A DNA stretch of 21,335 bases from Planctomycetales bacterium. Lineage in GTDB: Bacteria; Planctomycetota; UBA11346. Of this stretch, positions 1 through 8,665 are shown one piece after another. The stretch covers positions 1 to 21,335 of the forward strand of contig JANYGY010000148.1 of the NCBI GenBank assembly GCA_025362255.1. The letters are read 5' to 3'. The notes below the pieces were generated by a model. The model was not told the DNA's origin. It worked only from the letters and a program-made list of their open reading frames with translations, and did no database searches. The position numbers and the translations under genes are program-made. Each line of letters opens with the position of its first letter. The stretch's first letter is position 1.

Positions 1-1030
1 CCGCCACTTCGGCGCGCATGGTCGCGAGGTTGGGAATGCGCCGGTTCAGGCACTGGCTTTGCATGACGCTGAACTCGATCTCCGCAATGTTGAGCCAACT
101 GCCGTTTTTTGGGGTGTAGTGGATGTCCAGTCTGTCGGCTAGCCGCCTGGCCTCGGCCGGTTTGAAGGTGGCGTAGAGCGAGGCCATGTCGTGGGTGTTG
201 AGATTGTCCATCACGAGGCGCACTTTTACGGCGTTAGGGTAACGCTCATCGAGCAAATACTTGATGAAGTGCGCGAACTCATTGCGGGTGCGTCGTTCGG
301 TTATCTCCACGTGCCGCTGTCCAGTCAGCGGTTCCACGGCGACAAATATATCAGCCACTCCGTTACGGACATATTCGTGGTCGACGATCTCGCCGTGACC
401 GACCGCCATGGGGAAGGGTTCGTGTAGCTCTCCAACCAGTTGCTTATTGGATTCATCCAGGCAAACGACTGGATATCCCGCGTCATAGGGGAGCTCGTAG
501 ACAGCAAAGGCATCCTCCATGTTGGTGACGAAGGCGGCGTTGGCGTCGGGTGGGATCTTCCAATATTTAATTAGATGAGGGCGCAATTTTTTTTTAAGGG
601 AGTGCTGGATGGTATTAAGTGAAACGGAGGGCACAAAATTCAATTCGACGACTTTCTCCGCCAGTAGGTGCACTGTCCAACGGGCTCTGCCCTTCGGCGC
701 GGACGAGCACGCGAGCGCGGTAAGGCGTGCATCGAATCCGCCGTCAAAAGTAATTCTTGGCAGTTTGCTTCTGGACTTGCGGACGAGGGCGGCATCCAAC
801 CTCTCCTCCACGAAGCGCTCCTTGAGATGCTCAACGCTGCGGGCCGAAACACCCAGGGCAGTGGCCACATCCGCGACTTTCCAGGACTTCTCGGCATAGG
901 GACCGATGTCGCAAAATAGGAGAGCGCGGGCGTTTACCAATTTCGGAGCGGTGGTTTTTCCGCTACGGGTGGCGTCGCGCAATTGCTTGCGTTCTTCCTC
1001 CGTGAGTGTGATGCGATAGCGGTTTACCAT
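1..1030 (-). CDS. IS630-family transposase (C-terminus cut off by window edge)
   Basis: DDE transposase of an IS630-type insertion sequence, which moves by cut-and-paste into TA dinucleotides (family knowledge). Translating the minus strand from ATG at 1030 gives 343 open codons with no stop down to the window edge. Residues 1-90 form an N-terminal helix-turn-helix region (includes KSWKVADVATALGVSARSVE). The catalytic triad is visible: D192 in CLDESNKQ, D275 in VMDNLNTHD and E317 in NGSWLNIAEIE. The ORF is intact, so the element may be active or only recently inserted. AAAGG lies 5 bases before the ATG as a ribosome binding site, inside a small hairpin (arms CGCGC/GCGCG at 1032-1036 and 1042-1046). 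The element's left terminal repeat should lie between about 1047 and 1230, but the other end is outside the window, so it cannot be paired. Family certain; activity unknown. Confidence 0.93.
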   Translation of the reverse strand, partial: MVNRYRITLTEEERKQLRDATRSGKTTAPKLVNARALLFCDIGPYAEKSWKVADVATALGVSARSVEHLKERFVEERLDAALVRKSRSKLPRITFDGGFDARLTALACSSAPKGRARWTVHLLAEKVVELNFVPSVSLNTIQHSLKKKLRPHLIKYWKIPPDANAAFVTNMEDAFAVYELPYDAGYPVVCLDESNKQLVGELHEPFPMAVGHGEIVDHEYVRNGVADIFVAVEPLTGQRHVEITERRTRNEFAHFIKYLLDERYPNAVKVRLVMDNLNTHDMASLYATFKPAEARRLADRLDIHYTPKNGSWLNIAEIEFSVMQSQCLNRRIPNLATMRAEVA

Positions 1031-1230
1031 GCGCGCCTTTAGCGCGATGAGCAGGTTCTTACAATACGAATATGTTTTTGGTACAAGATACTAGTCGAGG
1101 AATGCTGATCGCACGCATCGGCAAGTGTTCGACGGAAGAAACGCGGTCGACCATGGGCATGCTGGTGCAGTTCAGCAGAAAAGACCTGGGCGATACCCGC
1201 GAATCCTGAATAGCTTGATACAAGGCCGAA

Positions 1231-1896
1231 TTGAGCTCTACCGATACCACCCTAGCCGATGTCACGCGCAATCTGATAAACAAGAATCCAGAAGTGCAGA
1301 TCGAGGCCATGAAGGTGGGCGCATCATTGCGATTGCGTCGGGCGGTCGTCGCCCCGCTGGTGGCGCCATTGCTAGATAGCGAAGCCCCGCAGGTCGGCCA
1401 GATCACCGAATTGTGCCTTAAGGCCATAGGTGGCCCAATTGCGGCCGCGACCTTTCACAAATGGGAACTCAATCATCCAGATCGGCAGATAAAATCAGTA
1501 CTATCCCCGGCGATCGTCAAACGTTTTCAGGCTCCGCCGGTCGTCATCGGGATGCACTTATCATCGGGAATGAAAGATGTAATGGTTCTGTCGGGTTTGG
1601 TCGTCGTCTTCATCATTGTTGTCCTGTGCCTCGTCCGAAACACCAAGGTGGTGAAGAAACTCGACGAGGTCACCAGTGGCCATGCCACCAGATCTTTCCG
1701 CGTCATCGGCAATCAGGCGACCAAACAATACCGTAAAATCGGCCAGCACGCGACTCGTCAATACAAGAAAATCCAGAAAGATGCGGCCTCGACAGTCAAA
1801 GGCGCGATCGCCCGTATTACTCGCGATATGGTCCGCTCTGGCGACATGCGTCGTATCAGAGAAGCGCAGACCAAGATGCAACGAGACTCGACCTGA
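1231..1896 (+). CDS. HEAT-like single-pass membrane protein with 11-residue repeat tail
   Basis: I do not recognise this gene. A TTG start at 1231 gives 221 residues; the nearest in-frame stop upstream is TGA at 1216, and ATG at 1309 is an alternative start. Residues 8-80 look like one to two degenerate HEAT-type helical repeats (AVVAPLVAPLLDSEAPQV, then a second helix pair). Residues 116-135 are a clear membrane span (VMVLSGLVVVFIIVVLCLV) followed by a basic segment. Residues 149-192 are four consecutive 11-residue units of the pattern G-x-x-A-T-R/K-x-F/Y-R/K-x-I, the last one degenerate; such periodicity suits an amphipathic helix or coiled coil. No signal peptide is seen, so the repeats are probably cytoplasmic or membrane-associated. 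The IS630 gene lies directly upstream and diverges from it, so the original promoter or N-terminus may have been displaced. The TTG start and lack of a strong RBS lower confidence. Confidence 0.6.
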   Translation: MSSTDTTLADVTRNLINKNPEVQIEAMKVGASLRLRRAVVAPLVAPLLDSEAPQVGQITELCLKAIGGPIAAATFHKWELNHPDRQIKSVLSPAIVKRFQAPPVVIGMHLSSGMKDVMVLSGLVVVFIIVVLCLVRNTKVVKKLDEVTSGHATRSFRVIGNQATKQYRKIGQHATRQYKKIQKDAASTVKGAIARITRDMVRSGDMRRIREAQTKMQRDST

Positions 1897-2118
1897 GGAA
1901 CGTGGGCAAAGCTGCGTTTTATATTATAGTGATTTGCTAATTTTGCTTAGCAGCCACATAAATAAGTGAAAAACAGCGCATGGGCGATGCGCCGATAGCA
2001 GGTTAAGCTTCGCAAAGCGGCAGGAAGAGTCTATCAGATCTGAAAAATGCCGGAATTGGAACGTGGGAAGCTCCATTACTCGGGACGAGACTCATGAGAC
2101 GATGAATGCACGTGAACC

Positions 2119-4188
2119 TTATTGACTGATCGTGTTGGGCAGCACAGGTCCCGAAACCTGATACGTGGTCCAAGGCGCAAGATGGTAGGTCGCCGCGGGG
2201 GAGAGCGCTTTGCCCGAGGTCACGTCCATGACCGTGCCGATGATAGCCGCGTCACGTGGAGTAAAGTTGAAGATCGTTGCAATCTGACCATTCTTATCAT
2301 GCCAAATGACTGAACCCCCATCGGCCTGCAGGATCCGCTTACGCATCTGAGGGAGTACTTGGTGATAGTCAGCCAACGCTTGGCGATGTGACTTGCCCCA
2401 CATGGTATCAATGCGCTTATCGTCTTTGAAAAGCGGGATGCTATCCAGTGCTTGGTATGCGAGAGCGAAATAGGTCGCGGCTGCATCGTCGGGTTGTGAC
2501 TGGCAGAGCGGATGGCCACTGGGAACCGTCGTATAATCATTTCCGAGGCCAACGCCCAGACAGATAAAAGCACAGCTGAGATCGTAACTTTTCGGATGCC
2601 CGTGCTGCGGTCGACCAAATGGGCCGAATGATTCGATGTGGAATTCCACCCCCGCTTGCTGCAACCGGCGTACAGCTTCAAGGGTGCTTCGCCACATGGT
2701 TCGCGGTCGGCAGCCCCGGAAATTGATCGGAGTGAATCCCAAATTGTAGAAACTGTCAAACAGGTAGCCACTTAAGCCGGTGGCATCTCGAATGCGCACG
2801 TGATCAGCTATCCATCGTTCACGGACTTCTGGAACCGCGAGGTCAAGCGCACTCATGCACCCGAGATAGGCGCCGCCGAATTTCTGACGAGCGTCTTCAA
2901 GCAGCACATAGTTTCCTGTTTCGCCCTCTTCTCGTTCCGCCTTGTTCAAGGGGCTTGAATAGGCCTGCATGTTGTTGGTCCATGACACCACCTTGATGCC
3001 TTGGTCAGCACAGTCGGCAACCAGGCGGCGAAGGCTGTCATCCCCTCCGAGCAGTGGAGATATCTCATACTCATGGGGACAGCACATGTTCCAGGTGAAA
3101 ACCCCTTTGAGCGGGGCTTCTTCTGTCATTGCCGATTTCTTTAGATTATCGACAAAAATACGACGAATTCCAAGCGCGTTGGCGGCAGGAATCAAATCGC
3201 GACGATACGAGTCGATGGTGAATCCAGCCCAGAAATTCCAGCCGATCTGCGGCATAAATGGCTGTTCAGCGATTCCGAATTCAGCACGGGCACGCTCTGC
3301 AACATCCTGATGAATCGAGGTCCACAGGTTTTTCATGTCCACTTCATCGCGGTTGCCCTCAAAGAGCAGGATGTTTTTGGGGATGGTCGAAAAATTGACT
3401 GCTTCATCGTCAATATGTTTATCGAAGTGCCGTAATTCTGCGCGTCCAGGGTCACGGCAGACGACGCTACGAATCAGACCGACACGTTGGAACATCCCTA
3501 CCAGAGCGCGACCATTCTTGTGTTGGAAATCAAATGATCCGTGACTGGCAAAACGTGGAAGATTATGGGTCATGATACTGTTCAGGCGCGGGTTTCCGGC
3601 CATCCAGTATAGTTTTCCCTCGGTAGTCCAAGCCGTGTCGGCAGCAAATGTGGCCACGGGGGCTGAACAAGCCGACTGGGAATATGCACTCGCCCCCAGG
3701 ATGTCACCTTCAAGTTCCCAAGAAGCGCGGTCGAGAATCCACCACAGCGGGCGACCACCGCGATATTCCCAACAATAGCTGAAACCATTTGCCTGCTGTT
3801 CATCCACGGCGTACGTGATCGAACTGATCACTAGATCCAGTTCACCGTCGACCTCGGTCGGTTCGCCACCCCAATCATCGGTGTGGTGAATAGGATCAAA
3901 GCTATGATCTCGCAGCGGCAAGGTCGCCAACCGCTGAAAACTGGGGGCCAACCTGATACGACATGATCCCGGGGATTCGACGACCTCTACCAAGCGTGCC
4001 GACACCAGCTCGCTGGCAGCGGTAAAAGACTGAGCCAGGGGGAAAATCGGGAGCCGCCCCGAGCGGATCGCCAGTCCGTCAATGGAAACGGCACCGATTC
4101 CCTTAAACGTCTCATCCGGGCCGATCAACAAGGTGATCTCAGCGTTTCCGCAGTGAATCGACCGAAGGTGATGATCAACGATGTTCAT
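2119..4188 (-). CDS. glycoside-hydrolase-like TIM-barrel protein (clan GH-D/GH31-36-like)
   Basis: A 689-residue protein without signal peptide, so probably cytoplasmic. Residues 1-290 look like an N-terminal beta-rich domain. Residues 312-560 look like a TIM barrel: IGWNFW (315-320), then alternating strands and helices such as GIRRIFVDN, GIKVVSWTNNM (397-407), GYLFDSFYNLGF (474-485) and FHIESFGPFG (517-525). The C-terminus is a short beta domain (IATIFNFTPRD, then WTTYQV). By analogy with GH31/GH36-type alpha-glycosidases, D478 in the LFDSFYN motif sits where the nucleophile is expected and E519 is a possible second acid; this is inference. The sugar specificity cannot be read, and alpha-galactosidase-like activity is only one option. 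It follows the beta-helix gene after 54 bases on the same strand and has no Shine-Dalgarno of its own, which suggests one transcript. Confidence 0.8.
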   Translation of the reverse strand: MNIVDHHLRSIHCGNAEITLLIGPDETFKGIGAVSIDGLAIRSGRLPIFPLAQSFTAASELVSARLVEVVESPGSCRIRLAPSFQRLATLPLRDHSFDPIHHTDDWGGEPTEVDGELDLVISSITYAVDEQQANGFSYCWEYRGGRPLWWILDRASWELEGDILGASAYSQSACSAPVATFAADTAWTTEGKLYWMAGNPRLNSIMTHNLPRFASHGSFDFQHKNGRALVGMFQRVGLIRSVVCRDPGRAELRHFDKHIDDEAVNFSTIPKNILLFEGNRDEVDMKNLWTSIHQDVAERARAEFGIAEQPFMPQIGWNFWAGFTIDSYRRDLIPAANALGIRRIFVDNLKKSAMTEEAPLKGVFTWNMCCPHEYEISPLLGGDDSLRRLVADCADQGIKVVSWTNNMQAYSSPLNKAEREEGETGNYVLLEDARQKFGGAYLGCMSALDLAVPEVRERWIADHVRIRDATGLSGYLFDSFYNLGFTPINFRGCRPRTMWRSTLEAVRRLQQAGVEFHIESFGPFGRPQHGHPKSYDLSCAFICLGVGLGNDYTTVPSGHPLCQSQPDDAAATYFALAYQALDSIPLFKDDKRIDTMWGKSHRQALADYHQVLPQMRKRILQADGGSVIWHDKNGQIATIFNFTPRDAAIIGTVMDVTSGKALSPAATYHLAPWTTYQVSGPVLPNTISQ

Positions 4189-4242
4189 ATTAAAAATTCG
4201 CTGTGTTGATTGGGTAAATTGATGACTGCGTGGTACACGTTA

Positions 4243-7200
4243 TTATTCCAAAGTCGCCTTGGCGCCAAGGGTTTTCACCCCAAAGGTTGAATAGGTAGCA
4301 GGCCAGACCAGATATTTCTGCACATCACCACCCATGATATCATTGTCATTGATCATCGCTCCCAGGTAGAATTGCGCTCCGGACCTAACCATTGGTAACT
4401 GACCTGGATCACCGATGAACGCTACCGAAGCGTTCAAAGGCAATCGGAATTCAGTGACGATCGCCGGCGAATGCGAGAGATCGATGCCATACAAAGTTTC
4501 AATCAGATGCCGCTCTTCGATCTTCTGGCTGTCGGCATGGATGGTGATGTTTCTCGGGACCAGTTCCGGCTCATAAAGTTTATCAAAAGTGTTCAGTGCA
4601 AAACGATTCCGAAAGACCGCCGGTCCGTGATCCGTCGTTCGCGCGACATTGAATTTGAATCCTTCCATAAATCCATTGATTGCTATTTCTATACCATCTT
4701 GTTGAAACATTTGACTCACCGGCTGATGTGAGGTGATCTTATCATCAAAGACGATGGTTTGGACGTAGAGCGCATCACCTTCCCAGGCGAGTCGCAGCAC
4801 CGCGCTGCAATCACGTGGGCCGATGATTCCAGTACCGGTTTCTGGAGTGATGACAGCTGACACAGGAATCGCCTTTTTACGCCATTTGATCAAGTCTCCA
4901 TCCATCACCATCGGCGCGGCAAGGTGCGTGATGCGAACATCGGTTGATGGCGGAGTCGACTTTGAGTACGCGACCAGCCCCGCTGTCTGAGACAGTTTTT
5001 CGGCTGTGATGGGTGACAAGGTCAACGCTACCTGGGAATGCTTGATCTGATCGATGTGATCAATAGTGAACCAATGGTACCCGTTCAGCGCATAATCACC
5101 GAGAACATAATTTGCCGAGCCATCATTGCCGATCCACATCACCTGTTGCTGGGCATGATCCGACCACATGCCCAACCACCTTGATTCATCCGGCATCGCC
5201 AAAGCACCTAGACCTAAACCATCCTTGTCGATCACCATGTAGTCGCATTCCTTACTGGTCATGGCGAAGGCCAGGCCCAAGGTGGGAAGCGATTGGACCC
5301 CCTGGCTGCCTTCACGATGCGCCAACTTGAACAGCCAGCGGAATTTTCCATCAGATCCAAAGCCAGCAATGTCAGTGCCAGCACCGTTACCCAGACCAGT
5401 TCCGCCAGAGCTTTTAAGGATTGCCGACTGGGCATAGTCACCACTGGCGAACTTGGCGATCTGATAGGTGTCGTTCAACCGTTCGACCGTCTTGAAATCG
5501 TAAGGCGACAGCACGTCTGGCTGACCACCTTTACCTCCCTGGGCTGGCACCGGGATGGCGCCCGCCCAATCGTATTCCGGCCAAGTCCCGGATGCATCCA
5601 ATCCTTTCAGTCGGACTATCTGCCCGCATGTCTGTTCAGCGCCATGGCCAGAAAAAATGAGATCACCATTCTCGGTCCACGGCAACGCGCCATATCGGGT
5701 GACCGGGATGAGCAGTGGCTGACCGTCTGAACGACGGATTTCGCTGAGTCCTTCTTCACCCTCGATCACTCCGTCATGATTGACGTCATGACAGAGCACC
5801 TGAACTTTTTTTGCAGGATGATTGTAGGTCAACGCAACAGGTATTTGGCGTTTTTCATCAAGGCGAACCATGAGGTATCCAGGGAATCCGCTTTTGGCAG
5901 GATCAAAACCGACCGTCTGCACCTGAGCCTCCCCGGAGCGTTGGGGATCACTCAACGTCACTGCCATTATCGCAAAGCGATCCTTGCCTAATGTAAAATA
6001 GTGGCGCGGTACCCGTTCTTCATAGACGTACGCCGGTTTTTCCCAGGCCCCATCTGGTGTCCAGGTGCCTTTTCTACAATCCATTCGCATCGAATAGTCA
6101 CCACTCACCCCAAACAGGCAGATGTCTTCGCCTGGTGCCCAGCGGGCAGCGTAGAGATGTTGTCCCCAAAATCCGCTACCCTGTTTCCTTAGACTTCCAT
6201 CTACATTCCAAAATGAGATTCGCGGACCATCGACCACCACTACTTCACCGATGCTATTAATGGATACTGAGTACTTGATTGTACCCGTAGACAATTGTGG
6301 TCCTATCGGTTGTTGCGCTCCCTGTTGAAACCAGAAACGATCTGGCTTTTGCATCCCACCAGGTCCGTCTCCGGTCCCAATGTCGCGTACTTTCTTTATC
6401 GAATCGAGATTGCTCACATCGAGAATATGGATTTTTCCGGTGGTGGTTGAAAGAACTGCCAATCTACCATTACGCGCGCAAATAGAACGGGGCCCCGCAA
6501 TCGATTTGTCACGGGCGATTATTTTTCCACTCAGCGGATCGATGGCCATCAACTCGCCATCCTTGGCTATCACCCACAAGTGCTTGGTCCGTTCGTCGGC
6601 AGTAATGCTGGTTGCTCCAGGAATGGTAACGAGTGGGGTGAACGCCGGTTTAATTGCCGAACCATGATAAATGGTGCCGGTGGTCGGATCAGATAGGAAT
6701 AAATCGGATCCAAGAAGAGTCATTCCATTAAGTTGCGGGCTGAACGGCGCTGCCAGCTCAACACTGCCTGACCCGGAAATTTCGCCCATGGCACCAGACG
6801 CCAAATCGATTTTACGCAATATGAACCGACCTCCGCCGCGAGCTTGCAGATAATAGATCCATTGATCGTCAGTGGCCCATCCCACCGTGCCACTGCCCCC
6901 CGGCATCATCCATCGCGGTTGGTCATAGGCTGCATCGAATGCGCGCACTCCTTGGCCATTTTCAAAACTATTCTGCAAGACGTAGATGCGATCCTGACGA
7001 TCAAAGGCAATCATCTCCTCGGGCCAGGCGCAATTGTCGGCAAGATGCGAACTCTTGGCAAAATTTCCTGCCAACCCGCGATATCGATTGACCAGTCCAC
7101 TTTCAACCACGCGCAGCTCGTAGCTGCCGGGCGCAATCGCTTGATTCGATTGGTCGCGGCTGGGGAAGTAGAAATCATGTTTCCCGGCAGGCACCGGAAG

Positions 7201-8253
7201 ATTCTGAAAGAGATCGGTCAGCATCCGGCCATCTGAAAAATAGATCGCTGCGCTTTTCATGGTTTGGCCCGCGGTCACGATGAAGGTGCCATCGGCCGGT
7301 CGCTGAGGCGGAAAGGACATCTCATACGCACCGAGGTCGACTCCGCCCTGGCGCTGCGTGCCATCGATATCCTGGGTCGGCGCGCGCACTCCTGCAAATT
7401 CGGCAAGTCCCCAATCAGAGGTGGTGGCCAGGGTCGGATCCCAGGCCAACCGGCTGGTCGGATGATAATCAGAGGCCGCCGGATCTACGTAGGTCACCGC
7501 AAGATCGATTGAATGCGCATCCCATTCTGTCAGACGTCGCCAGCCGAATAGTGATGCCCGGGCAGGGTCTCCGGAGCGGTTTCCAATAATATTCGTTGCA
7601 TACAGATTTGCGTCCAGACTGAGATCAACCGTTTCCTTTGCGATCCAAACTCCAGTAGGACTACCGGTAAAGACATTATTGAAGATGGTTACTTTCGTTC
7701 CCCCTGAAACAGACACGGCAAGAACTTGATTATCGGCCATGGTGCAATTGATCAGGGATGAATCACTGCTGGCGGTGAGGACTGCTCCACGCCGATTTCT
7801 CGCCATGATGGAATTCTCGATCCGCAATCCTGTAGATCCGGTGGCAAGCAGTCCACTCAGACATCCGTGGACATAGACCCGGGCCACGAGCACCGAGGAT
7901 GACGCTTGAACCAGGATGCCCGATTCCTGGGCATCGATTATTGACACGTCACAGATGGTCACATGGTCGCCACGCACCACGAGTCCATTCGCCGAATCCT
8001 TGGCTGAAAGGGTGGTCAACCGATATCCTGACCCTTTCAAAGTGACGCCGGAGGGGATTACAAGATCGCCAACCACATAATTCCCTGGCGGAATCTGAAC
8101 CACAGAATTGGCCTGAGCCGTTCGCACGGCGCCCGCAAGATCAAAATCAGCTGCCTGCAAACCATTGACGGTGAGGCCGATGACGCCAAGAAATGAGAAG
8201 ACTACCTGATTCATAAATGCCGATCGGATAGCTGAATGAGACCGATGAATCAT
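4243..8253 (-). CDS. large secreted beta-helix / beta-propeller / CBM9-like protein
   Basis: A 1336-residue exported mosaic protein. Residues 1-34 are a signal peptide with a long basic n-region, a hydrophobic core (VVFSFLGVIGLTV) and cleavage near LQA-AD. Residues 36-312 form a right-handed parallel beta-helix with repeated short N/G-rich coils, ending in the DIDGTQRQGGVDLGAYEM signature often seen at the end of such helices. Residues about 320-395 look like an Ig-like/FlgD-like linker. Residues about 400-1090 are blade-like repeats of a beta-propeller (NHL/PQQ style), containing an EF-hand-like DVNHDGVIEGEE loop. Residues about 1108-1336 resemble a carbohydrate-binding module family 9 domain (DGDLIKW; LRLAWEGDALYVQTIVFDD; QDGIEIAI). 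Likely role: binding, and perhaps cleaving, polysaccharide outside the cytoplasm; no catalytic residues could be assigned. The start is supported by AGGAG 6 bases upstream; the ATG at 8214 has no such site. Confidence 0.87.
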   Translation of the reverse strand: MIHRSHSAIRSAFMNQVVFSFLGVIGLTVNGLQAADFDLAGAVRTAQANSVVQIPPGNYVVGDLVIPSGVTLKGSGYRLTTLSAKDSANGLVVRGDHVTICDVSIIDAQESGILVQASSSVLVARVYVHGCLSGLLATGSTGLRIENSIMARNRRGAVLTASSDSSLINCTMADNQVLAVSVSGGTKVTIFNNVFTGSPTGVWIAKETVDLSLDANLYATNIIGNRSGDPARASLFGWRRLTEWDAHSIDLAVTYVDPAASDYHPTSRLAWDPTLATTSDWGLAEFAGVRAPTQDIDGTQRQGGVDLGAYEMSFPPQRPADGTFIVTAGQTMKSAAIYFSDGRMLTDLFQNLPVPAGKHDFYFPSRDQSNQAIAPGSYELRVVESGLVNRYRGLAGNFAKSSHLADNCAWPEEMIAFDRQDRIYVLQNSFENGQGVRAFDAAYDQPRWMMPGGSGTVGWATDDQWIYYLQARGGGRFILRKIDLASGAMGEISGSGSVELAAPFSPQLNGMTLLGSDLFLSDPTTGTIYHGSAIKPAFTPLVTIPGATSITADERTKHLWVIAKDGELMAIDPLSGKIIARDKSIAGPRSICARNGRLAVLSTTTGKIHILDVSNLDSIKKVRDIGTGDGPGGMQKPDRFWFQQGAQQPIGPQLSTGTIKYSVSINSIGEVVVVDGPRISFWNVDGSLRKQGSGFWGQHLYAARWAPGEDICLFGVSGDYSMRMDCRKGTWTPDGAWEKPAYVYEERVPRHYFTLGKDRFAIMAVTLSDPQRSGEAQVQTVGFDPAKSGFPGYLMVRLDEKRQIPVALTYNHPAKKVQVLCHDVNHDGVIEGEEGLSEIRRSDGQPLLIPVTRYGALPWTENGDLIFSGHGAEQTCGQIVRLKGLDASGTWPEYDWAGAIPVPAQGGKGGQPDVLSPYDFKTVERLNDTYQIAKFASGDYAQSAILKSSGGTGLGNGAGTDIAGFGSDGKFRWLFKLAHREGSQGVQSLPTLGLAFAMTSKECDYMVIDKDGLGLGALAMPDESRWLGMWSDHAQQQVMWIGNDGSANYVLGDYALNGYHWFTIDHIDQIKHSQVALTLSPITAEKLSQTAGLVAYSKSTPPSTDVRITHLAAPMVMDGDLIKWRKKAIPVSAVITPETGTGIIGPRDCSAVLRLAWEGDALYVQTIVFDDKITSHQPVSQMFQQDGIEIAINGFMEGFKFNVARTTDHGPAVFRNRFALNTFDKLYEPELVPRNITIHADSQKIEERHLIETLYGIDLSHSPAIVTEFRLPLNASVAFIGDPGQLPMVRSGAQFYLGAMINDNDIMGGDVQKYLVWPATYSTFGVKTLGAKATLE

Positions 8254-8259
8254 TTGACG

Positions 8260-8264
8260 CTCCT
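8260..8264 (-). promoter_or_regulatory. strong Shine-Dalgarno of the beta-helix/CBM9 gene
   Basis: On the minus strand the sequence reads AGGAG-CGTCAA-ATG, with 6 bases between the purine run and the start at 8253. It fixes the start of the 1336-residue protein at its long n-region rather than at the internal methionine 14. It is the best ribosome binding site in the window; most other genes here have weak or no SD. Confidence 0.75.
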
Positions 8265-8306
8265 GAAAATGGCTTTTTCGCCTTGGGGAGCGTATCCCTC
8301 AATCCA

Positions 8307-8323
8307 TAAACCCACTTGGTTTA
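8307..8323. promoter_or_regulatory. candidate operator TAAACC-N5-GGTTTA
   Basis: Perfect 6-base inverted arms, TAAACC at 8307-8312 and GGTTTA at 8318-8323, with a 5-base spacer CACTT. It lies 53 bases upstream of the beta-helix gene start. Short AT-flanked palindromes of this size are typical targets of dimeric repressors such as LacI or GntR proteins, and such a regulator is encoded just to the right. No second copy was noticed in the window, so the assignment rests on this one site. Confidence 0.35.
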
Positions 8324-8328
8324 AGGCA

Positions 8329-8352
8329 TCCTTCTAGTCTCCGTTAGAAGGA
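8329..8352. promoter_or_regulatory. shared palindrome, copy 1 (TTCTA-N8-TAGAA with longer arms)
   Basis: Arms TCCTTCTA (8329-8336) and TAGAAGGA (8345-8352), 8 bases each and perfect, with an 8-base spacer. The core 8331-8350, CTTCTAGTCTCCGTTAGAAG, has the same geometry as the three other copies at 9846, 11331 and 13421, differing only in the outermost base pair (C/G instead of A/T). It lies 75 bases from the start of the minus-strand beta-helix gene and 313 from the regulator gene, so it more likely serves the former. Confidence 0.55.
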
Positions 8353-8665
8353 CCGTGTATTTTTGGACGCGTCCTATGAGCATATCGTGAACAAATTCGG
8401 TCGTCTGGCTTGGTCTCGAATGACCTGCTCTGCGTAGTCGGAATGTCCGAATGGCGCTGCTTTTCGGTGCTTCTATCCGCCTTGACCCTGCCATCCGATC
8501 CACCTCGCCAGCCTCGGTCATCGATCTCCGACAGACTTCAATGACTTCGGGTTCGCATTTTTACGAACGATCGTCTCGTTTAGGCCCCCAACCTAAGGAA
8601 CCTCTGACTGAGTGACTCATCAGCTGCGCGATGGCGGTTGGATGAGCAGCCGTTAACGTCAACCC

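Larger units (their letters stand above)
8254..8665. promoter_or_regulatory. divergent intergenic region between the beta-helix operon and the GntR/LacI regulator
   Basis: 412 bases with no convincing gene; a 66-codon minus-strand ORF at 8321-8521 is Arg/Ser-rich and looks like chance. It holds at least two inverted repeats on the operon side (8307-8323 and 8329-8352, listed separately). On the regulator side there is a weaker one, AACGA-TCGTC-TCGTT at 8566-8580, overlapping the 8-base palindrome ACGATCGT (8567-8574). It must contain promoters for both directions, but I could not name -10/-35 boxes with confidence. Confidence 0.6.

Noticed and set aside
1072..1209. 45-codon ORF (MFLVQDTSRG...) between the transposase and the HEAT-like gene, in the same frame as the latter
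   Set aside because: It has no SD and no recognisable motif, and it lies where the end of the insertion sequence should be. It could be a remnant of the gene interrupted by the element, but two stops (1207, 1216) separate it from the downstream frame.
1059..1427. 122-codon minus-strand ORF
   Set aside because: It is antisense to the HEAT-like gene and rich in Ser/Arg/Met with no domain-like pattern; a shadow.
8321..8521. 66-codon minus-strand ORF in the divergent region
   Set aside because: It covers the candidate palindrome at 8329-8352, is Arg/Ser-rich, and has no RBS or homology that I recognise.
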